34,873 bases of DNA. Source: JAHCHG01 sp041745765. GTDB lineage: Bacteria; Acidobacteriota; Blastocatellia; Pyrinomonadales; Pyrinomonadaceae. A program made the translations under genes and the position numbers. The notes beneath the pieces were generated by a model, which did not search any database, was not told the DNA's origin, and saw only the letters and a program-made list of their open reading frames with translations. Shown piece after piece: positions 14,859-23,088 of this stretch. The DNA lies in contig JBGTIH010000120.1 of assembly GCA_041745765.1 (NCBI GenBank), positions 1-34,873 on the forward strand, written 5' to 3'. Numbering within the stretch: position 1 is the stretch's first letter; the number at the start of each line of letters is the position of its first letter.

Positions 14859-16616
14859 TTAACTATCATTTGTATCTGTCGGCAAACAAATTGTAAATGT
14901 CGTTCCGCCTGATTCATTCAGCGATGCTTCGATTTTTCCGCCGTGCGCCGTAATTATTCCGTAACAAACCGCTAATCCTAAACCTGTTCCGTTTCCGGCA
15001 GATTTTGTTGTAAAAAACGGATCGAAAACCTTCTTTAAATCTTTCTTATCAATGCCGATTCCGGTGTCGGAAATTTCAATAAAAATTTCATTTTCAGTTT
15101 GTGCGGTTTCAATTGATAATTTGCCGCCGTTTGGCATTGCATCGCGGGCATTGAGAAGTAAGTTTAGAAAAACTTGCTGAAGTTGATCGGAATCCGCCAA
15201 AATTTCCGGCAGATTTTCTTCAAACTCTTTTATTAACTCAAGTTTTTGAAACGATTTATCAAAAATTGCCAACCTCAGACTTTTTTCGATTATTTCGTTT
15301 ATTTCAATAAAAGTTTTCGCAGCCGGACGAACCCTTGCAAAATCCATCATATCTTTCGTAACTCGCGTAATACGGGAAATTTGCGTCGAAATCAGTTTTA
15401 ATTTTTCCTTTGTATCATCATCTAAATCCTTTCTTTGCATCATTTGAATCAAAGAAGAAATCGAAGCGAGCGGATTATTGACTTCGTGCGCGACTCCGGC
15501 GGAAAGCGTTCCCATCGCGGCGAGCTTTTCGGTACGCGTTAGTTGTTCGTTGAGTTTTTGAAATTGTTCGATGTCGTCCGCCATTTTGCGGCTCATTTCA
15601 TTAAAAGAATTTGCCAGAAGTCCAATTTCATCGTTGCTTTTCTTTAAATCAACCTCGGTTCCGTAGCCACCTTCCGTAACCTGAACTGCCGCTAAAGTTA
15701 TGCGCTGGAGTGGGCGCGAAAAAATTCTGACGATAATTAAAACCAGCAGAAGATTCGGTACGAGCGCGGAAATTACGCTGAAAACCAGATATTTGCGCCA
15801 CGCTTCAAACGTCATTCCGTCTTGAAACGCCCAATAAACGATCGGAATTTGAAAAATGATAAAACTAAAAATGGCAACAGTTGCGATTGATAGGGCGATT
15901 TTATAAGCGATCGGGAAAAGCCGGAATTGATCGAGCGCCGTTTGCAGCGAAAAAAGTTTAAAATTCGAGATCGCGTAAGCGTAGATCAAAACTCCGGGCA
16001 GAACGAAAATCGTACTGTATGGCAAAAGTGTATAAATTCCGAAAAACGGCAAAACAATATTAGCTAGAGTTTTCAGAACGCCGGTGATAACGACTGCCCA
16101 AAGGATCGCGCCGATCTGCTGACCTTTCTGTGTTTTCTGATATTTACGGTATTTTTTTAATAAATTAAATGCGCCGAAACTAAATACGAAATAAACGTAA
16201 ACGACAAAAGCATAAGCGAGCGGCGCGAGGTCTATGACGAATTTTCCGTCTTCAAATCCGACTTTTCGCCACAAAAGACCAGAGATTGCGGCGGGAATTA
16301 AAATCAAACCCGGCGCAAAAAGAATCGCGGCGCGTTTTTTCGGCGTGCGGGAATTTTCGGGAAAAACCCAGGCGAAAATCGCGAGCGCGGACTGCATCAA
16401 AAGCGCGATGATAAAACTCGTCGAAGCCCACCATCCTGCCGGAATGTCTTCATTGTGAAAATTCCAAAAGATTAAATCTTTGATTGTCCAAAGCGCGAGA
16501 AAAGCGATAAAGGCGGCAAAAGTCTGGTGGGCGCGGTTTCGCGGATTCGCTACGAAAACGTAAAAACCGAGCAAAACCAGCAAAAAAAGCGCAAATAAAT
16601 GAAGCAAGACGAGCAT
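14859..16616 (-). CDS. Membrane-bound sensor histidine kinase (NtrB/AtoS type core)
   Basis: The 585-residue protein has seven or so hydrophobic helices in residues 1-225, resembling the 7TM sensor regions of histidine kinases. Two more helices follow (about 240-262 and 276-299), then a HAMP-like linker (300-352) and HisKA with H377 in GVAHEVNNPLASI. The HATPase has N489 in NLLLNARDAMP, DTGIGI, FFTTKSAGNGTGLGL. The E-V-N-N-P-L H-box and FFTTK motif are typical of the NtrB/AtoS group, which usually pairs with sigma-54 activators; none is encoded in this window. The sigma-54-like site at 1903-1919 is a distant, unproven link. Ligand unknown. No clear SD before the ATG. Confidence 0.9.
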   Translation of the reverse strand: MLVLLHLFALFLLVLLGFYVFVANPRNRAHQTFAAFIAFLALWTIKDLIFWNFHNEDIPAGWWASTSFIIALLMQSALAIFAWVFPENSRTPKKRAAILFAPGLILIPAAISGLLWRKVGFEDGKFVIDLAPLAYAFVVYVYFVFSFGAFNLLKKYRKYQKTQKGQQIGAILWAVVITGVLKTLANIVLPFFGIYTLLPYSTIFVLPGVLIYAYAISNFKLFSLQTALDQFRLFPIAYKIALSIATVAIFSFIIFQIPIVYWAFQDGMTFEAWRKYLVFSVISALVPNLLLVLIIVRIFSRPLQRITLAAVQVTEGGYGTEVDLKKSNDEIGLLANSFNEMSRKMADDIEQFQKLNEQLTRTEKLAAMGTLSAGVAHEVNNPLASISSLIQMMQRKDLDDDTKEKLKLISTQISRITRVTKDMMDFARVRPAAKTFIEINEIIEKSLRLAIFDKSFQKLELIKEFEENLPEILADSDQLQQVFLNLLLNARDAMPNGGKLSIETAQTENEIFIEISDTGIGIDKKDLKKVFDPFFTTKSAGNGTGLGLAVCYGIITAHGGKIEASLNESGGTTFTICLPTDTNDS

Positions 16617-16689
16617 TTTGTATTGAACTACGAAAGAAGAATTCTGATAAATGTTAAACCAAAAGATTTTTTATTACCATTTGCCAAGA

Positions 16690-17394
16690 TTAATCAATCG
16701 TAAATTTGAGATTTATACCGAAAACATTCACGGTTTTTAAGGTTGATGCTCTCGAATTTGACCGCAATGAATAAAAAAAATCGGCAGAGGTCTGAGTGTT
16801 AAATTTTTTGCCGATTCCGACAGTAAATTCATTTCTCGTCCACTCTGTTGCGGTGAAATCATAAAAAACTTCATCGCCGACAAAAGGTGCGAAAAGCTCC
16901 TTTCCGACATTATTTTTTACCGGAATTACGAGTTGCAAGCGGTTTCGGTAGCGTGTCGAATCGTTGCGCGAATGTCGAATACGGTGTTCGACGCGATTTC
17001 GGTTTTTAAGTGTGAATTTTTTCCACTTTTTCTCTGCGGAAAAATCGAATCTGAGGCGATGTTCATACTCTTTTTTATTTCTCGAAGGTTGCGTGGCGAT
17101 GTATATGTAACCGGGTGAAATTGTAAAATATTTATTGATTTTATAATCAAGACCGAAACCGATTCTTTCATCTACAAATCGCTGAATATTTTGACCGATT
17201 CTTAAAGTGCCGATGATCTGTCCTGATAATTTTACGATTGGTTTTTTGTCTTTATCTTCTGTTTTTATCAACGGAAATGAAACGCTCGTTTCATTCCAAA
17301 ACTGAACATCATCATTGTCAGAAGTCGTTTGCGAATAAGCATTTAAGGACAAGAGACAAATTAGCGCGAAAATAAAAAAAAATGTTAGTTTCAT
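16690..17394 (-). CDS. DUF2490-family outer-membrane-type protein
   Basis: The 234-residue protein has a signal peptide (1-21, ending AYSQ). The rest is built of alternating beta strands with aromatic girdles and ends in the pattern VNVFGINLKFTID, as in small beta-barrel proteins. The early D-D-x-Q-x-W segment (DDVQFWNE, 28-35) and the repeated H/R-rich strands (EHRLRFDF, NRVEHRIRHS) fit DUF2490. It probably sits in the outer membrane; the family has no known function. The gene follows two membrane-protein genes on the same strand, with a large inverted repeat in between that reaches almost to its ATG. Confidence 0.8.
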   Translation of the reverse strand: MKLTFFFIFALICLLSLNAYSQTTSDNDDVQFWNETSVSFPLIKTEDKDKKPIVKLSGQIIGTLRIGQNIQRFVDERIGFGLDYKINKYFTISPGYIYIATQPSRNKKEYEHRLRFDFSAEKKWKKFTLKNRNRVEHRIRHSRNDSTRYRNRLQLVIPVKNNVGKELFAPFVGDEVFYDFTATEWTRNEFTVGIGKKFNTQTSADFFYSLRSNSRASTLKTVNVFGINLKFTID

Positions 17395-17395
17395 A

Positions 17396-17464
17396 AAAAT
17401 TAACTTATATTAACAAAATGTTACTTAAATGTTACAAGCCGGACAGGCTCTATAAGTTAATTTT
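17396..17464. repeat. 14-bp inverted repeat between minus-strand genes
   Basis: AAAATTAACTTATA (17396-17409) is an exact reverse complement of TATAAGTTAATTTT (17451-17464), enclosing 41 bases that hold a direct repeat AATGTTAC and a small AGCC/GGCT hairpin. On the minus strand the second arm ends in a run of T just before the DUF2490 ATG. It could be an attenuator or terminator, or the ends of a short mobile repeat. Confidence 0.5.
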
Positions 17465-17473
17465 TTTTGAAAT

Positions 17474-18145
17474 CTAAAGACCAAGAATAAGTCCGCAAAT
17501 CACAAAAGTAATGCCAAGGGCAATCGGCAAAAATTGATTGCGTTCGATAAAATCGCCTTTTTTGAGTAATCTGTGAAAAATCGTAAAAATCGGAAGTGCG
17601 ATACTTCCGACGATTGCACCGAAATATGCACCGAATAAAGCACCGATGATAAAAATGATGATTCCACCCGCACCGCCGGACATAATTCCCCAAAGCATTC
17701 CGATGAACGGAAGTAAAACCAACATTCGCCACCACGAAATTTTTTCGGTTTCACGAACCATCTTTCCGATCAGTTTGCCGGAGAAGAAACCCACAACAGC
17801 CGAAATCAGATTGACAATCGCCAACACGCCGATAATCCAAAATTCATCATTGCGAAGTGAGCCGTTTTCGATAAAAAACTTGGTGAAAATCGCTGCGGGC
17901 GGAAAAGTTCCCAAAAGCAATCCGAGATACGAAAAAGCTTTTTCGCTCGATAAAGGATTTTTCATCATTTCCGACTCGAACTTTTCCCGTTCAGATACAT
18001 AGAGAGCTTTTTCGTCGGCAATCTCGGCGTTGATCATTAAAAGCGTATTTAATCTTTTCTCCGCAAGTTCTCCGCCGCCGTCAAGGTTTTCAAGTATATT
18101 TATATTGTTTTGGCGGATAACGGTTTGCGTGTTTCGGTTTTCCAT
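17474..18145 (-). CDS. Membrane protein of unknown function, five helices
   Basis: The 223-residue protein has a polar N-terminal part of about 65 residues with a likely short coiled coil (ELAEKRLNTLLMINAEIADE). Five hydrophobic segments follow, at about 69-90, 103-127, 136-157, 158-187 and 204-223. The middle two are Gly-rich (MSGGAGGIIIFIIGALFGAY), suggesting tight packing or a conduit. I recognise no family. The ATG is preceded by CGGAG at good distance, and the start lies inside the 3' end of the upstream gene (46-base overlap), so the two are co-translated. Confidence 0.85.
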   Translation of the reverse strand: MENRNTQTVIRQNNINILENLDGGGELAEKRLNTLLMINAEIADEKALYVSEREKFESEMMKNPLSSEKAFSYLGLLLGTFPPAAIFTKFFIENGSLRNDEFWIIGVLAIVNLISAVVGFFSGKLIGKMVRETEKISWWRMLVLLPFIGMLWGIMSGGAGGIIIFIIGALFGAYFGAIVGSIALPIFTIFHRLLKKGDFIERNQFLPIALGITFVICGLILGL

Positions 18146-18831
18146 TGTTCATTCTCCGGGTATTTGACGTTTGGATTTTGGTTTGTTTGCTGAAAATTGC
18201 CGAACATTTGCAGATGCGCTTTTTGTGCCTTCTCGTCTTTTAAAAGATTAGCAAATTCATAAAACAAATCGTCAAGACTTTTTTTATCGGAGGTTGCCGA
18301 TAAAAGTTGTTCTAAAACCTTCAAAAAATCCCGACGTGCATTTTTTTGATGAAAAGAAAGTCGGTTGCGGTTGCGTCTGTAATAACAGATCGAAGAAAGT
18401 TTATAATTTTCACTTGAGGAAATTTTGAATATCTCACTTTCTTTTCTCTCTCTCTCTGTGTTATGCTCATCGTTTTGCTTTGCCAGAGTCAAACCGATAT
18501 ATCTTTCTGCAACTTCTCTGAATTCGTATATCGAGATAATTAAATTACTTTTCAAAAGGATTTTTTCAAATTCTTTTTGAATTGTGAAGATTTTATTTTC
18601 AGGTTCAGCATCCAAAACCGGAATTTCAGCGAACTCTTTTACATAAGCTTTCGGACTCTTTTTATTTCTAACTAAAATCAGCAAAGCAAAAGGTATCCAG
18701 AAAAGGAACACCGAAAAAGCTCTGAGCCAAAGACGATTTTGCGGCAAACTATTACGATTATCAAAAAAATAATAAACTCCGAACGGTGCGCCGCAAGCCA
18801 AATAAATAATTAATAAATCGTTGAAATTCAT
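18100..18831 (-). CDS. Membrane protein of unknown function with cytoplasmic tail
   Basis: With the ATG at 18831 the protein has 243 residues; a TTG at 18849 would add six, and neither has a clear SD. Two hydrophobic helices occur at about 6-22 and 37-54, followed by a long, highly charged, mostly helical cytoplasmic region of about 180 residues. That region has a possible coiled coil (QKEFEKILLKSNLI), a basic patch (YYRRNRNRLSFHQKNARRD) and a polar tail. No family is recognised. Its 3' end overlaps the start of the five-helix membrane protein, which suggests that both form one complex. Confidence 0.8.
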   Translation of the reverse strand: MNFNDLLIIYLACGAPFGVYYFFDNRNSLPQNRLWLRAFSVFLFWIPFALLILVRNKKSPKAYVKEFAEIPVLDAEPENKIFTIQKEFEKILLKSNLIISIYEFREVAERYIGLTLAKQNDEHNTERERKESEIFKISSSENYKLSSICYYRRNRNRLSFHQKNARRDFLKVLEQLLSATSDKKSLDDLFYEFANLLKDEKAQKAHLQMFGNFQQTNQNPNVKYPENEQWKTETRKPLSAKTI

Positions 18832-18849
18832 CAGTATTTTCAATGGCAA

Positions 18850-19169
18850 GGGTTATGCCAATTTATTTGCAGACTATTTTTTTATTCATATATTTATTAA
18901 GTATGCAGATAAAATCGGCAGTAAAAGAAAAAATTAGGGAACAAACCGAAAATGTGCGACGTTTAAATATATTGCAAAGCGCGAAAACTTAATAAATAAC
19001 TTTGCAGTTTGCAAAATAAAAAAAATTGCAAAAAGAGCGCAAAAAAATATTTTTTCCATCGTCGTCAAAAATATGGCATTCAAATTGCTTGGAAGATAAT
19101 TGAGGGAATAAAGATTCATTATCTTTGCATTAATAAAATATACAATTCATAAAAAAGGAAATTATAAAG
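18850..19169. other. AT-rich intergenic stretch
   Basis: About 320 AT-rich bases without a convincing gene. Short frames occur on both strands (18903-18992 plus, 18934-19119 minus), but they overlap each other and lack good ribosome binding sites. The end of the stretch carries AAAAAAGGAAA as ribosome binding site of the small basic protein at 19170. Confidence 0.5.
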
Positions 19170-19388
19170 ATGACAGTAAAAGCTAAAATAAAAGTAATCA
19201 AGAAAAGCGAACTTAAAGTTGCGGAAACGCCCGTAAAAATTAAGAAATCTACAAAACAAGTTGCAGCCCGCGAAATGGTTTCGACGGTTTCAACTTGGGT
19301 CAGCGATTTTCAAAATCGTAAGCGCGAAGAAACAAAACAGGCACTCGAAAAATTCTTTTCGAATCAACCTCAAACTAACGGAGTGTAA
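19170..19388 (+). CDS. Small basic protein of unknown function
   Basis: The 72-residue protein is strongly basic in its first half (MTVKAKIKVIKKSELKV, then KIKKSTK) and forms a likely amphipathic helix in the second (STWVSDFQNRKREETKQAL). There is no signal peptide or membrane segment. A ribosome binding site AAGGAAA lies upstream and a dedicated terminator lies 77 bases downstream. This isolation, together with codon use like its neighbours, makes it a credible gene. A nucleic-acid-binding or chromatin-like role would suit its composition but is only a guess. Confidence 0.75.
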   Translation: MTVKAKIKVIKKSELKVAETPVKIKKSTKQVAAREMVSTVSTWVSDFQNRKREETKQALEKFFSNQPQTNGV

Positions 19389-19464
19389 CTTTTTATTACA
19401 AAGAGCGTTTTAAAGCGTATATTTTTGAAACAATCTTTACATTCCTCGTAAATAGAGTAGTAAG

Positions 19465-19506
19465 AATCGGAAAACTTTAATAAAGTTAGCCGATTTTTTA
19501 TTTTTA
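19465..19506 (+). terminator. Terminator after the small basic protein gene
   Basis: AATCGG (19465-19470) pairs with CCGATT (19490-19495), with an inner AACTTT/AAAGTT helix, followed by six T and then more T-rich sequence. Confidence 0.8.
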
Positions 19507-19611
19507 AAATAGTTATTTTTCAGTTCATTTCTTGTGTTATTTGCCTAGACTTTTTACAGGTTGTTTATGTTAAACTGCATAAAAAAAAGTTTGGGCGGAC
19601 AAAATTACACT

Positions 19612-20373
19612 ATGGAAAATAAAGTCGTTATAGTTACCGGCGGAAGCAGCGGAATCGGTCGGGCATCGGCATTACTGTTTGCGAAAAATGGAGCGAAAGT
19701 TGTAGCTGTCGGAAGAAATGAAAAATCACTCAGCAGTTTGCGCGATGAAGCAAACGGCATCAGCGGAAAGATAAAAACACAACTTGCCGACATTTGCGAA
19801 ACTACACAGGTCGAAAGAATCGTTAATGATACTTTTGAAAATTTCGGTCAGATTGACATATTGATAAATGCCGCAGGTATCATTATGAACGGTTCGATTG
19901 ATAATACATCGCTCAATGATTGGGATAAAATGATGAATATAAATATTCGTTCGTTATTTTATCTGATGAGTCGCTGTGTGCCGTATTTAGAAAAAACTCA
20001 GGGTAATATCGTCAATGTTTCGAGCGTTGCCGGAACACGCGCTTTTCCGAATGTTCTGGCGTATTGTGTATCAAAAGCCGCCGTTGATCAATTGACGAGG
20101 TGTTCGGCTTTAGAACTGGCTTCCAAAAATATTCGCGTAAATGCGGTAAATCCCGGAGTTGTCGTAACAAAATTGCATAAACGCAGCGGAATGGCTGAGG
20201 CAGATTATGAAACATTTCTTGAACATTCGAAAACTACACATCCGCTCGGTCGCGTCGGTGAACCGCAAGAGATCGCCGAATTAATTTATTTTCTCGCCTC
20301 CGAAAAAGCTGCCTGGATCACCGGCGCGACCTACGAAATTGATGGCGGACGCGCTCAAACTTGTGCCAGATAG
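19612..20373 (+). CDS. SDR-family NAD(P)-dependent oxidoreductase
   Basis: With the ATG at 19612 the protein has 253 residues, the usual length of a classical short-chain dehydrogenase/reductase. It starts directly before the Rossmann strand: TGGSSGIG (nucleotide binding, residues 9-16), NAAG (86-89), catalytic Ser138 in NVSS, and Y151-C-V-S-K155. The PG motif follows in VNPGVV. The acidic or basic residue that decides NAD or NADP after strand 2 reads GRNEKS; an Arg at this place favours NADP. Upstream in-frame starts at 19567 (ATG, with AGG upstream) and 19561 (TTG) would add 15 or 17 residues that do not fit the family. Substrate unknown; it resembles 3-oxoacyl reductase/glucose dehydrogenase-like members. 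A stand-alone gene followed by the MBL gene. Confidence 0.9.
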   Translation: MENKVVIVTGGSSGIGRASALLFAKNGAKVVAVGRNEKSLSSLRDEANGISGKIKTQLADICETTQVERIVNDTFENFGQIDILINAAGIIMNGSIDNTSLNDWDKMMNINIRSLFYLMSRCVPYLEKTQGNIVNVSSVAGTRAFPNVLAYCVSKAAVDQLTRCSALELASKNIRVNAVNPGVVVTKLHKRSGMAEADYETFLEHSKTTHPLGRVGEPQEIAELIYFLASEKAAWITGATYEIDGGRAQTCAR

Positions 20374-20473
20374 TAAATCAAATGATATTTACCGATTTTT
20401 TTTCTTTACTAAATGTATTGTAAAATCATATTTTAGTAGCAATTAAGTTTTGGCAAATTTAACTTTTTAAATA

Positions 20474-21247
20474 ATGAAACTCCAACTTCTGCCAAGCACA
20501 TTTGATGAAAATGGCTGCGCTTCAGCGCGACAGCATTTAGCGTGTTTTGTGATTGATGATTGTCTGGCGATTGATGCCGGAAGCCTTGCAATGGCAAGTT
20601 CCGACACGCAGAAAAAACAAATCCGGGATGTTGTTTTAACGCACGCGCACCTTGATCATATTGCCGGATTACCGCTTTTTATTGACGATTTATTTGCAAC
20701 TTTGACCGAGCCTATACGTATTTATGCGTCTGCAAAAGTGATTGATTGTTTGGAAAAAAATATTTTTAATTGGGAAATTTATCCGCGGTTTTCGGAACTG
20801 TGTAATAAAAACGGAGATGTTTTACAGTATTGTCCGTTTGAAGTCGGTAAAACTTTTGAAATCAAGCATTTGAAATTAAAAGCGATCAAAGTTAATCATA
20901 AAGTTCCAACGGTCGGTTTTATCATTTCGGACGAAAAATCTTCGATTGCGTTAAGCAGTGATACGTCAAAAATGAAAGGTTTTTGGAAAAAAGTAAATAA
21001 AGAAGAAAAAATTGACGCAGTATTGATTGAGTGTGCTTTTCCGAACGGACTCAAGAATTTAGCCAAAGTTTCGCATCATCTGACACCGAATGCTTTGAGA
21101 AAAGAACTTGAAAAATTGGAAAAAGAGTGTCCGATTTATGTCGTAAATCTCAAACCGATGTATCGTGATGAAATAATCGGAGAATTGTCGGGTTTAGGAA
21201 TTGAAAATTTGCATGTATTGGAAGTCGGGAAAATTTATAATTGGTAA
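20474..21247 (+). CDS. Metallo-beta-lactamase-fold hydrolase, class II cAMP phosphodiesterase-like
   Basis: The 257-residue protein carries the metal motif H57-A-H-L-D61-H62 within VVLTHAHLDHIAGLPLF. This matches the signature of class II cyclic-nucleotide phosphodiesterases (HxHLDH followed by a small residue, G and L). Further ligands are H142 in VNHKVPTVGF, D163 in SSDTS and His201 or His202 in VSHHLTP. All metal positions are present, so it should be an active two-zinc phosphodiesterase, plausibly hydrolysing cAMP or cGMP in the cytoplasm. Other MBL phosphodiesterase activities are possible. It follows the SDR gene by 100 bases and may have its own promoter. Confidence 0.87.
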   Translation: MKLQLLPSTFDENGCASARQHLACFVIDDCLAIDAGSLAMASSDTQKKQIRDVVLTHAHLDHIAGLPLFIDDLFATLTEPIRIYASAKVIDCLEKNIFNWEIYPRFSELCNKNGDVLQYCPFEVGKTFEIKHLKLKAIKVNHKVPTVGFIISDEKSSIALSSDTSKMKGFWKKVNKEEKIDAVLIECAFPNGLKNLAKVSHHLTPNALRKELEKLEKECPIYVVNLKPMYRDEIIGELSGLGIENLHVLEVGKIYNW

Positions 21248-21271
21248 AGTCTTCGGCAATCAGTTATAGTT

Positions 21272-21499
21272 TCATTTTTCTCTTTGAAAATTTATCGGTT
21301 CAAATGCACTTTCTTTATGTTCGCCGACAAAATCTTTGAGAATTACGCGTCCGTTACTTAAAACCTTTTCGATTTGAAATGTCCGGTCTTCACGGCTTTT
21401 TCCCGGCATAATTTCGGCGCGAAACGTAACAAACATCTGCGGTCTAGCCCAAACGCTCGGACGTATTATTTTTTGAAAGAAACTTTTGAAAATACTCAT
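21272..21499 (-). CDS. Small conserved-looking protein of unknown function
   Basis: The 75-residue protein has an amphipathic N-terminus (MSIFKSFFQKIIRPS) and a beta-like core with alternating hydrophobic residues (MFVTFRAEIMPG, RTFQIEKVLSNGRVILKDF). This suggests a small beta-barrel or SH3-like fold. No family is recognised. It is two bases downstream of another small minus-strand gene (21502-21663), so the two form a mini-operon, and converges with the MBL gene. Confidence 0.7.
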   Translation of the reverse strand: MSIFKSFFQKIIRPSVWARPQMFVTFRAEIMPGKSREDRTFQIEKVLSNGRVILKDFVGEHKESAFEPINFQREK

Positions 21500-21501
21500 A
21501 T

Positions 21502-21663
21502 TTATTCATCCGACTCGTCCGGTTTTTTATGTTTAATGTTGCGACGCGACGGGTAAATTTTTTCGTCAGGCTTTGATTTCCCAAGTATTTTGCTCGGCGG
21601 TGCGGTCGGTTTGCGAATCGAATCGAAAACCGGACGCTCTTTTTTTTTCTTTTTGCCGCTCAT
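21502..21663 (-). CDS. Very small lysine-rich protein
   Basis: A 53-codon frame from an ATG at 21663 to a TAA at 21502-21504. The peptide begins MSGKKKKKERPVFDSIRKP, is Lys/Arg/Pro-rich, has the segment PSRRNIKHKKPDES at its end, and has no hydrophobic core. The stop is two bases from the ATG of the next small gene. It is likely disordered and may bind RNA, DNA or ribosomes. The tight spacing to the downstream gene is the main support. Confidence 0.55.
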   Translation of the reverse strand: MSGKKKKKERPVFDSIRKPTAPPSKILGKSKPDEKIYPSRRNIKHKKPDESDE

Positions 21664-21808
21664 TAAAAAAAATTATACCAAAACTGTTAAAATTAAGACA
21701 AAATGTTTTATACTAAACAAGTAATTGCGAAATTAACTGTTTATTAACATTGTGGCATTTAGTTTTAAGCAGTCGAATTATTAACCGACAAGAAATTGGA
21801 GATTAAGA

Positions 21809-22831
21809 TTGACTAACAAACAATTCCGAAATCAACAGCCACAGAGAGTTTCCCGGAGAATGGGCGGCGGTCGGTCAAGACCAGTCCCGCAAAGTCCGTT
21901 TTGGCTTCCGGCGATGAGTTTTTATATTTTATCAATCGCGGTTGCCATTGTTGTCTTTTTACTGATGTGGGCGGTTTTGCACGAAGGCGCGGAAGAAACT
22001 CCCTGGGTTTTGTCCGGTATCAGCGCGAGTTTTATTTTGGTCGGCGCGGTTTTTCTGCGCGAGGTTTTTCTGAGAAAAGCGCGATACCGCTATCTGCAAG
22101 CGGAAAGACAGCTTGATTATAATCTCAATAATATTTCGCTGCATTCGAGTGTGAATCGGGATGTTTATAAGTTAAGTTTGAAAAAAAATGCCCAGTTAAT
22201 CGAGCATATTAAGAGAAAATCGGCTGCGGCAAAGATTTTAGGACATTTATCGGAAGGACATTGGGAGGTTTTCGAACTTTGCAACCAGTATCTTTCGTTA
22301 AATGAAAAACAGATGGAAACGGTCGGAATCGGTTCACCGCGTCTGGCGGCTCTGCGGCGCGGAAAAGAAATAATTGAAATGCTGCATAAATTTCATCTGC
22401 TGCATTGGGTTGAGATTGAATCACGCGTTTTAACGCAGGAAGCAAGTATTCAGGTTGAATTATCGGAAAAATTAGAATTATCGCAAAAAGCTCTGATGGC
22501 GATGGATTCGGCTTTGGAATTTTATCCCGAAGATAAAAAATTGAATGAGTCGAAAGATGCACTTAACGAATTTATTTCTTCGATAAAAATTTCTCATTGG
22601 ATCGAACAAGCCGAGCGTGAAACTTTTAAGGAAAACTATCAGCAGGCAATCAGTCTTTACCGCGATGCGCTTTTTTATTTGGCACGTGAAAATTTCCGGT
22701 TTGAAGAAAAAAAGGCAATTGCCGATAAAATAAATGATGAGATTGAACTTATAAGAAGATTAGAAAACAAAATCACAAAGAAAAAGAAAATCTCACAGAA
22801 AATTAGGTTTATAGAAAAAGAGAATGATTAG
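21809..22831 (+). CDS. Two-helix membrane protein with long helical cytoplasmic domain
   Basis: The 340-residue protein has a basic, Gln/Arg-rich N-terminus and two membrane helices (about 35-57 and 67-86). The remaining 250 residues are almost entirely helical, with heptad-like stretches, and the last part resembles TPR-type repeats (YQQAISLYRDALFYLARENF, 275-294). The tail is very charged (NKITKKKKISQKIRF). Start is TTG at 21809, with GGAG six bases before it. The 3' end overlaps the zinc-ribbon miniprotein by eight bases (ATGATTAG), so the two are coupled. No family is recognised; a scaffold at the membrane is a reasonable guess. Confidence 0.85.
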   Translation: MTNKQFRNQQPQRVSRRMGGGRSRPVPQSPFWLPAMSFYILSIAVAIVVFLLMWAVLHEGAEETPWVLSGISASFILVGAVFLREVFLRKARYRYLQAERQLDYNLNNISLHSSVNRDVYKLSLKKNAQLIEHIKRKSAAAKILGHLSEGHWEVFELCNQYLSLNEKQMETVGIGSPRLAALRRGKEIIEMLHKFHLLHWVEIESRVLTQEASIQVELSEKLELSQKALMAMDSALEFYPEDKKLNESKDALNEFISSIKISHWIEQAERETFKENYQQAISLYRDALFYLARENFRFEEKKAIADKINDEIELIRRLENKITKKKKISQKIRFIEKEND

Positions 22832-23033
22832 TCAAAATTGTCCCAGATGTTACAGCCAACGAATCAGACGCGGTTATCTTCCAACTCCCATTTGGTCGAA
22901 AATACTTTTTCGTTACAATCTGCTGTGCGATTCGTGCAATTGGGAGTTTAGAGGATTTGCTGTTCCGGGAACAGTTTCTGCCAAACCTACAAAAAAGCCG
23001 AAAAAAATCGTCAAAAGCGATCAAAAAATTTAA
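22824..23033 (+). CDS. Zinc-ribbon miniprotein
   Basis: The 69-residue protein has two CxxC knuckles, C6-P-R-C9 and C35-D-S-C38, the four ligands of one zinc ribbon. A basic tail follows (KPTKKPKKIVKSDQK). It could bind nucleic acid or its coupled membrane partner. It starts inside the last codons of the two-helix membrane protein gene, so translation is linked. Confidence 0.78.
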   Translation: MISQNCPRCYSQRIRRGYLPTPIWSKILFRYNLLCDSCNWEFRGFAVPGTVSAKPTKKPKKIVKSDQKI

Positions 23034-23088
23034 AAGATGTTCCCAACAAATTTGAGTAAAAACAAAATAGTTTGGGCAAATTGTGTTA

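Noticed and set aside
18903..18992. 29-codon plus-strand frame coding a charged helical peptide
   Set aside because: Too short to support alone, no Shine-Dalgarno; kept only as a possible leader or relic.
18934..19119. 61-codon minus-strand frame with a hydrophobic middle
   Set aside because: Lies in very AT-rich DNA where hydrophobic codons arise by chance, lacks a ribosome binding site and overlaps another short frame on the plus strand.
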